Positions 5,811-8,918 of a stretch of 8,918 nt of DNA are shown here, in pieces. Both the position numbers and the translations under genes were made by a program. Origin of the DNA: Brevundimonas sp. UBA986 (GTDB taxonomy: Bacteria > Pseudomonadota > Alphaproteobacteria > Caulobacterales > Caulobacteraceae). Under the pieces are notes generated by a model that did no database searches, had not been told where the DNA came from, and saw only the letters and a program-made list of their open reading frames with translations. Location of the stretch: positions 12,076 to 20,993 of the forward strand of contig DBBK01000162.1 of the NCBI GenBank assembly GCA_002292165.1, read 5' to 3'. Each line of letters starts with the position of its first letter. The first letter of the stretch is position 1.

Positions 5811-6368
5811 TCAGGGATAGCCGGGGTAGCCGGGCTCGCGCGTGGTCGAATCGCTGGTGAAGCCGAGGCTGAAGCTCTGGCTGCTGCCCGACAGGGGGCG
5901 GCCGTAGCCATAGGCCCCGTAGCGGCCGTAACCGGGATAGAAGCCTGGATAGCCATAGCCGTACATGCCGTAGCCGTTCTTGGTCTGGCGATATTCCAGA
6001 TCGACGCGGCCGGTCTCGCCCACGGGGATGGAGACCGCCGCCGAATATTCCGAGAAGTCGCCCGTGCCGATGGCGGCGGAGACCTGGCCGTGGACCTTGC
6101 GGTCGTCGACAGGCCTGGCCCAGGGGTCCGGCGCGTTGGAGAAGGGCTTCTCCGCATCGGCGCGCTTGCTGATCCACTGGTCGATCTGCTCGGCGGTGGT
6201 CAGGCCGTGCGGCGTAATTTCCTGGCTGGAGGCCGGCGGCACCTCGGTCGCGACCGGCGCCTGGACGTCGGTGGCCACGGACTGATGCCCCGCCGGGGCG
6301 GTGGTCACCACCCCGTCCGGGTCGTCGGAGGCCATGACGGCGGTCAGGGCGAGAAGAGCGATCAGCAT
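5811..6368 (-). CDS. Exported Gly/Tyr-rich protein of unknown function
   Basis: The 185-residue protein starts with a short hydrophobic signal peptide (MLIALLALTAVMA, likely cut before SDD). A Thr/Pro/Val-rich linker (about 15-55) leads to TTAEQIDQWISKR (57-69) and a conserved-looking block, KVHGQVSAAIGTGDFSEYSA then AVSIPVGETGRVDLEYRQTKNG (91-132), which reads as beta strands. Residues 132-157 are Gly/Tyr/Pro repeats (YGMYGYGYPGFYPGYGRYGA), followed by a serine-rich segment and YPGYP at the end. The HGxVxxxIGTG...VSIPVGETG pattern resembles hypothetical alphaproteobacterial envelope proteins I cannot name. AAGG lies four bases before the ATG. It lies 50 bases downstream of msrB on the same strand and may be co-transcribed. 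No function is assigned. Confidence 0.8.
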   Translation of the reverse strand: MLIALLALTAVMASDDPDGVVTTAPAGHQSVATDVQAPVATEVPPASSQEITPHGLTTAEQIDQWISKRADAEKPFSNAPDPWARPVDDRKVHGQVSAAIGTGDFSEYSAAVSIPVGETGRVDLEYRQTKNGYGMYGYGYPGFYPGYGRYGAYGYGRPLSGSSQSFSLGFTSDSTTREPGYPGYP

Positions 6369-6418
6369 GCGGCCTTACTCCGGGTACAGAGGCACTCTAG
6401 CGAACTTTGCGGCCAAGG

Positions 6419-6913
6419 TCAGGCGGTTCCGTCTCCGCGCTGCAACGGGTCCGGCAGGGGTTCGCCCTCGGGCACGAACTGCAGCGCCACCGAGTTGATG
6501 CAGTAGCGCAGGCCGGTCGGCGGCGGGCCGTCGGGGAAGACGTGGCCCTGATGGCTGCCGCAGCGGGCGCAGGTGGTCTCGGTCCGGACCATGCCGAACG
6601 ACCGGTCGACGATGGCGGTGACGTGGGCCTCGTCCACCGGCTGGGTGAAGCTGGGCCAGCCCGTGCCGCTCTCGAACTTGGTCGTGGCCTTGAACAGCGG
6701 CAGGCCGCACTCGCGGCAGCAGAACACGCCCGGCCGCTTCTCGCCCAGCAGGACGCCGCAGAAGGGCGCCTCGGTGCCATGCGACAGCAGGACCCGCTTC
6801 TCCTCGGCGTTCAGGTCGGCCTCCAGGGCCACGCGCTGCCCCTCCGACGGCGGCGTCAGATCATAGCCGGACGGAGAACGGAGCGGATGCGGAGCGGTCG
6901 ATGTGTCGGTCAT
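6419..6913 (-). CDS. msrB: Peptide-methionine (R)-S-oxide reductase MsrB
   Basis: MsrB reduces the R form of methionine sulfoxide in proteins, using thioredoxin. The 164-residue chain has both zinc-binding pairs, Cys66-x2-Cys69 (CREC) and Cys115-x2-Cys118 (CARC), the substrate-pocket SGTGWPSF (82-89, Trp86), HVFPDGPPPTGLRY and the catalytic Cys138 in RYCINSVAL. Cys52 (in PFCGVLL) is at the place where many MsrB proteins have the resolving cysteine. No signal peptide is seen, so it acts in the cytosol. I chose ATG 6911-6913 over an in-frame GTG 12 codons upstream because that extension crosses a GC hairpin and lacks family resemblance; the ribosome binding site is weak (GGA four bases away). 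The secreted Gly/Tyr-rich gene follows after 50 bases. Confidence 0.95.
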   Translation of the reverse strand: MTDTSTAPHPLRSPSGYDLTPPSEGQRVALEADLNAEEKRVLLSHGTEAPFCGVLLGEKRPGVFCCRECGLPLFKATTKFESGTGWPSFTQPVDEAHVTAIVDRSFGMVRTETTCARCGSHQGHVFPDGPPPTGLRYCINSVALQFVPEGEPLPDPLQRGDGTA

Positions 6914-6973
6914 GGCGTCCAAATGGGAAGGGCCGGGCCGAGGTTCCACCCCTGCCCGGCCCCAAACAACCCC

Positions 6974-7021
6974 AAAAGCGCGCTCAAGCAGCGAGCCGCC
7001 GCGCGGCGAGCGTTAGCGCGC
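6974..7021 (-). terminator. Rho-independent terminator after the S41-like gene
   Basis: On the minus strand GCGCGCT (7015-7021) pairs with AGCGCGC (6978-6984), with further GC-rich symmetry inside (CGCCGCGCGG), directly followed by TTTT (6974-6977). It begins seven bases after the stop codon of the S41-like gene. The T-run is short, so some readthrough into msrB is possible. Confidence 0.6.
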
Positions 7022-7028
7022 CCCTGGA

Positions 7029-8510
7029 CTATTGCATCAGCGTCCCGACCCAGGCGCGGACCGCGGCCTCGTCGGTCGGGTTGCCGGTGTAGGCCAGGCC
7101 CGCCGCCGGAACGAAGGCGGTGTTGTTGGCGCGCTGACGCGAGGTCCAGGCCTTGTGGCCGTAGCTGAGGTCCGAATAGTTCGACGGCAGGCGCACCATG
7201 GTCGGCTCGATGAAGATCGAGTCGGTCGCGGTGGTCGAACCGGCGATGCGGACGTTCGGCAGGCGGCTCAGCAGGTCCAGGGTGTCCAGGCAGCCGCCGG
7301 CGCAACCGGCGTCGACCAGGACGATGACCGGGCCCGAGATCGGGTTGGCGGCGCCCGTGTCCTGCACCGCGGCGCGGCCCGGCAGGGTGAAGCTCTGCTG
7401 CCCCGAGGCCAGGGCGGCGTCGAAGGCGGCGACGATGGCGGCGGTCTGTTCGATCACCGGGCCGCTTTCCTGCACGAAGCGCGGGTCAGCCTGCATCCGG
7501 CCCAGGGTGTCGGCGTACCACTGACGGTTGGCGGTGGTGGCGCGGTAGGTGATTTCACCCGCGGCCGGCTGGCGGCTGACGGTGAACTCCGGCGTCCAGA
7601 TGCGGTTGGCCAGGCCATAGCCACGCGCGGTCGACGTATACGACTGACCCTTGGCGCCACGCAGGTCCAGAACGAAGCCGTTCTTGAAGGTCGCGGCCTG
7701 GGCCAGGACCGTGGCGTTGAAGGCGTCCCAGCCGGCGGTGTCGGCGAAGGAGTGGACGTTGATCCACGGACGGCCGTTCACCTGTTCGATGCCCAGCGGG
7801 GCGCCCGAGGGCATATAGACGGTGGCGCGGTAGGCGGCTTCCAGATCCCCGGCCATGACCGGCGTCGGGCGCAGCTGGAACTCACGCGGACGGCCGCGGC
7901 CGACCTGGAAGTTGCACAGGGCCGGCACGCCGCTGGCGAAGGGGTTGTTGCGGTTCCACAGCAGATAGGGGGCGGTCAGGACGCGGCCCGATTCCGAGGT
8001 CAGGTCGCCTTCCCAGCGGTCCAGCTTCTCCTTGGCCAGGTCCTCGGCGGTCTTGCCGAAGCAGTCGACCAGGATCGCGCCGAGCGGCGGCGTGTTGCGC
8101 ACGCCGGGCTTGATGTAGGTCACGACGTACTTGCCGTCGCGCCAGCCCGTGGTGAAGCCCGGCCAGCTGATGCCGAAATAGGGACCCGCCCCCTCGAAGC
8201 TCGGCGTCATGGCGATGTTCGAGTCGCGGAAGCCGTTGGCGTAGAAGCGCATCAGATAGGCGTGGCTGTCGCCGCTGGTGGCCTGATTGGCCTTGGACAG
8301 GGCCTCGGCCAGACCGGCGTCGACCCAGCCGTTGAAGGTCTGGGCCGCGGCGCCGCCGACCACCGGGGCCGGGTGGTTGGCGCGCAGCTGGTCGTGGGCG
8401 GACTGCAGGTCCTGACGGGCCAGCTCACGGAAATCCTGGGCCTGGGCCGATCCGGAAGCGACGACGAGGGCGAGTGCGGCGGCGGAAGCCGCGATCAGAC
8501 GATGCATCAT
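7029..8510 (-). CDS. Exported S41-peptidase-like protein, catalytic serine apparently missing
   Basis: The 493-residue protein has a clear signal peptide (residues 1-24, MMHRLIAASAA...SAQA, cut before QDF), so it acts in the periplasm or outside. An N-terminal helical part (26-95) precedes a middle region with GISWPGF and GAILVDCFGKT, which resembles a small PDZ-like substrate-binding segment, and then the S41 core: WINVHSF (249-255), NGFVLDLRGAKGQS (277-290), GPVIVLVDAGCAGGCLDTLDLL (393-414) and a C-terminal NNTAFVPAAGLAYTG. S41 enzymes (CtpA/tricorn type) have a serine in the loop after VLVD; here the loop reads C-A-G-G-C-L-D, with Gly405 where relatives I recall carry Ser. Cys150, 199, 403 and 407 may form disulfides. 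GGAG is seven bases before the ATG. The family is likely; protease activity is doubtful. Confidence 0.85.
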   Translation of the reverse strand: MMHRLIAASAAALALVVASGSAQAQDFRELARQDLQSAHDQLRANHPAPVVGGAAAQTFNGWVDAGLAEALSKANQATSGDSHAYLMRFYANGFRDSNIAMTPSFEGAGPYFGISWPGFTTGWRDGKYVVTYIKPGVRNTPPLGAILVDCFGKTAEDLAKEKLDRWEGDLTSESGRVLTAPYLLWNRNNPFASGVPALCNFQVGRGRPREFQLRPTPVMAGDLEAAYRATVYMPSGAPLGIEQVNGRPWINVHSFADTAGWDAFNATVLAQAATFKNGFVLDLRGAKGQSYTSTARGYGLANRIWTPEFTVSRQPAAGEITYRATTANRQWYADTLGRMQADPRFVQESGPVIEQTAAIVAAFDAALASGQQSFTLPGRAAVQDTGAANPISGPVIVLVDAGCAGGCLDTLDLLSRLPNVRIAGSTTATDSIFIEPTMVRLPSNYSDLSYGHKAWTSRQRANNTAFVPAAGLAYTGNPTDEAAVRAWVGTLMQ

Positions 8511-8548
8511 GGGAGGACTCCGGGAGCGGTCACAGCGTGTTGCGGCGT

Positions 8549-8578
8549 GTTAAAGCCGATCCACCGCCGCCTTGCCAA
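8549..8578 (-). promoter_or_regulatory. Candidate promoter for the S41-like gene
   Basis: On the minus strand TTGGCA (8573-8578, 5 of 6 to TTGACA) and TTTAAC (8549-8554, 4 of 6 to TATAAT) are spaced by 18 bases. The start would lie near 8542, about 31 bases before the ATG. The spacing is acceptable but the -10 is weak. The gap to the upstream receiver gene (8511-8632) shows no clear terminator. Confidence 0.38.
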
Positions 8579-8591
8579 GTCCCAACCCCTG

Positions 8592-8604
8592 TGACGCGAC
8601 GTCA
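8592..8604. promoter_or_regulatory. Inverted repeat TGACG-CGA-CGTCA
   Basis: Two five-base arms flank a three-base centre, 13 bases upstream of the candidate -35 of the S41-like gene. The position suits an activator or repressor site. Only the symmetry is seen; short arms like these also arise by chance in GC-rich DNA. Confidence 0.25.
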
Positions 8605-8632
8605 TGCGGCATCAAAGATCGAAACCGGTCGC

Positions 8633-8918
8633 CTAGACAGCATTCACCGCAATTTTCTCGCCCATTTCGGCCCGGACGGCGAGATCGCTCACCACCTGGA
8701 TCAACGCTGGCGGCGTGAAGGGCTTGGCCAGGTGGCGATCGGCCCCCGCCGCCTCCGTTTCCGCAAGGTGCTGATCCATGGCGTTGGCGCTCAACATCAC
8801 GATCGGCGTCGCCGTCCGATCGGGCGATCCGGCCTCGATGGCGCGGATGGCGCGGGTCGCGGCCAGGCCGTCCATGACCGGCATCTGCATGTCCATCAGG
8901 ATCAGATCGTAGCGGTCG
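8633..8918 (-). CDS. Response regulator receiver domain, C-terminal part of a two-component protein
   Basis: The visible 94 residues are the last part of a protein whose start lies beyond the right edge. They begin DRYDLILMDMQMPVMDG, with the phosphoacceptor Asp in LMDMQMP, continue with PIVMLSANAM (the Ser of the Thr/Ser switch position) and end the domain with RHLAKPFTPPALIQVV, including the conserved Lys of KPF. The domain is followed by only about 18 residues before the TAG stop, so there is no DNA-binding output domain. This layout, and the MDMQMPVMDGLAATRAIR wording, are typical of the C-terminal receiver of a hybrid histidine kinase; a stand-alone receiver is possible. The partner and signal cannot be told from this fragment. 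Confidence 0.88.
   Translation of the reverse strand, partial: DRYDLILMDMQMPVMDGLAATRAIRAIEAGSPDRTATPIVMLSANAMDQHLAETEAAGADRHLAKPFTPPALIQVVSDLAVRAEMGEKIAVNAV

Noticed and set aside
7032..8594. 520-codon plus-strand open frame antisense to the S41-like gene
   Set aside because: Composition is typical of antisense shadows in high-GC genes; the minus strand has a signal peptide, ribosome binding site and family motifs.

Overview
The window is high-GC DNA (roughly two-thirds G+C by eye) from an alphaproteobacterium, most likely Caulobacteraceae such as Brevundimonas or Caulobacter. The grounds are the alphaproteobacteria-restricted families (UPF0262, DUF2948, a short RNase E/G homologue), the murA...infA-maf-RNase-yacG-tRNA-Phe order, and promoters that resemble the Caulobacter housekeeping pattern (TTGACGS / GCTANAWC). 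It looks like ordinary chromosome. I see no transposase, integrase, phage gene or CRISPR array, and no clear new multi-gene system.

Layout, left to right. Bases 1-151 hold the start of a minus-strand gene for an exported Ala/Pro-rich protein that runs off the left edge; a candidate promoter and an operator-like palindrome lie just upstream. Bases 213-613 have no convincing gene but contain several small symmetric elements. Next comes tRNA-Phe(GAA) on the minus strand with its own good promoter.

From about 760 to 5554 every protein gene is on the minus strand. In transcription order: a 55-residue basic protein, murA (peptidoglycan precursor synthesis), a DUF2948 protein, a UPF0262 protein, infA (translation initiation factor IF-1), maf (house-cleaning nucleotide pyrophosphatase), a short RNase E/G-family protein, and yacG (zinc-binding gyrase inhibitor). 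Many junctions overlap or are only a few bases long, which points to coupled translation within murA-DUF2948-UPF0262 and within infA-maf-RNase-yacG. As I recall the order in relatives, hisD and a low-molecular-weight phosphatase gene normally sit inside this block; both are absent here.

From 5600 rightwards there is a plus-strand tRNA-Thr(GGT) with its own promoter and a strong, probably bidirectional terminator. Then come minus-strand genes: an exported Gly/Tyr-rich protein, msrB (methionine sulfoxide reductase B), a large exported S41-peptidase-like protein that seems to lack the catalytic serine, and the C-terminal receiver domain of a two-component protein (probably a hybrid histidine kinase) cut by the right edge.

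The items most worth checking are the S41-like protein without an evident nucleophile, the loss of hisD and the phosphatase from a conserved block, the Asp-for-Asn change in the RNase E/G metal site, and the operator-like palindromes upstream of the Ala/Pro-rich protein gene.
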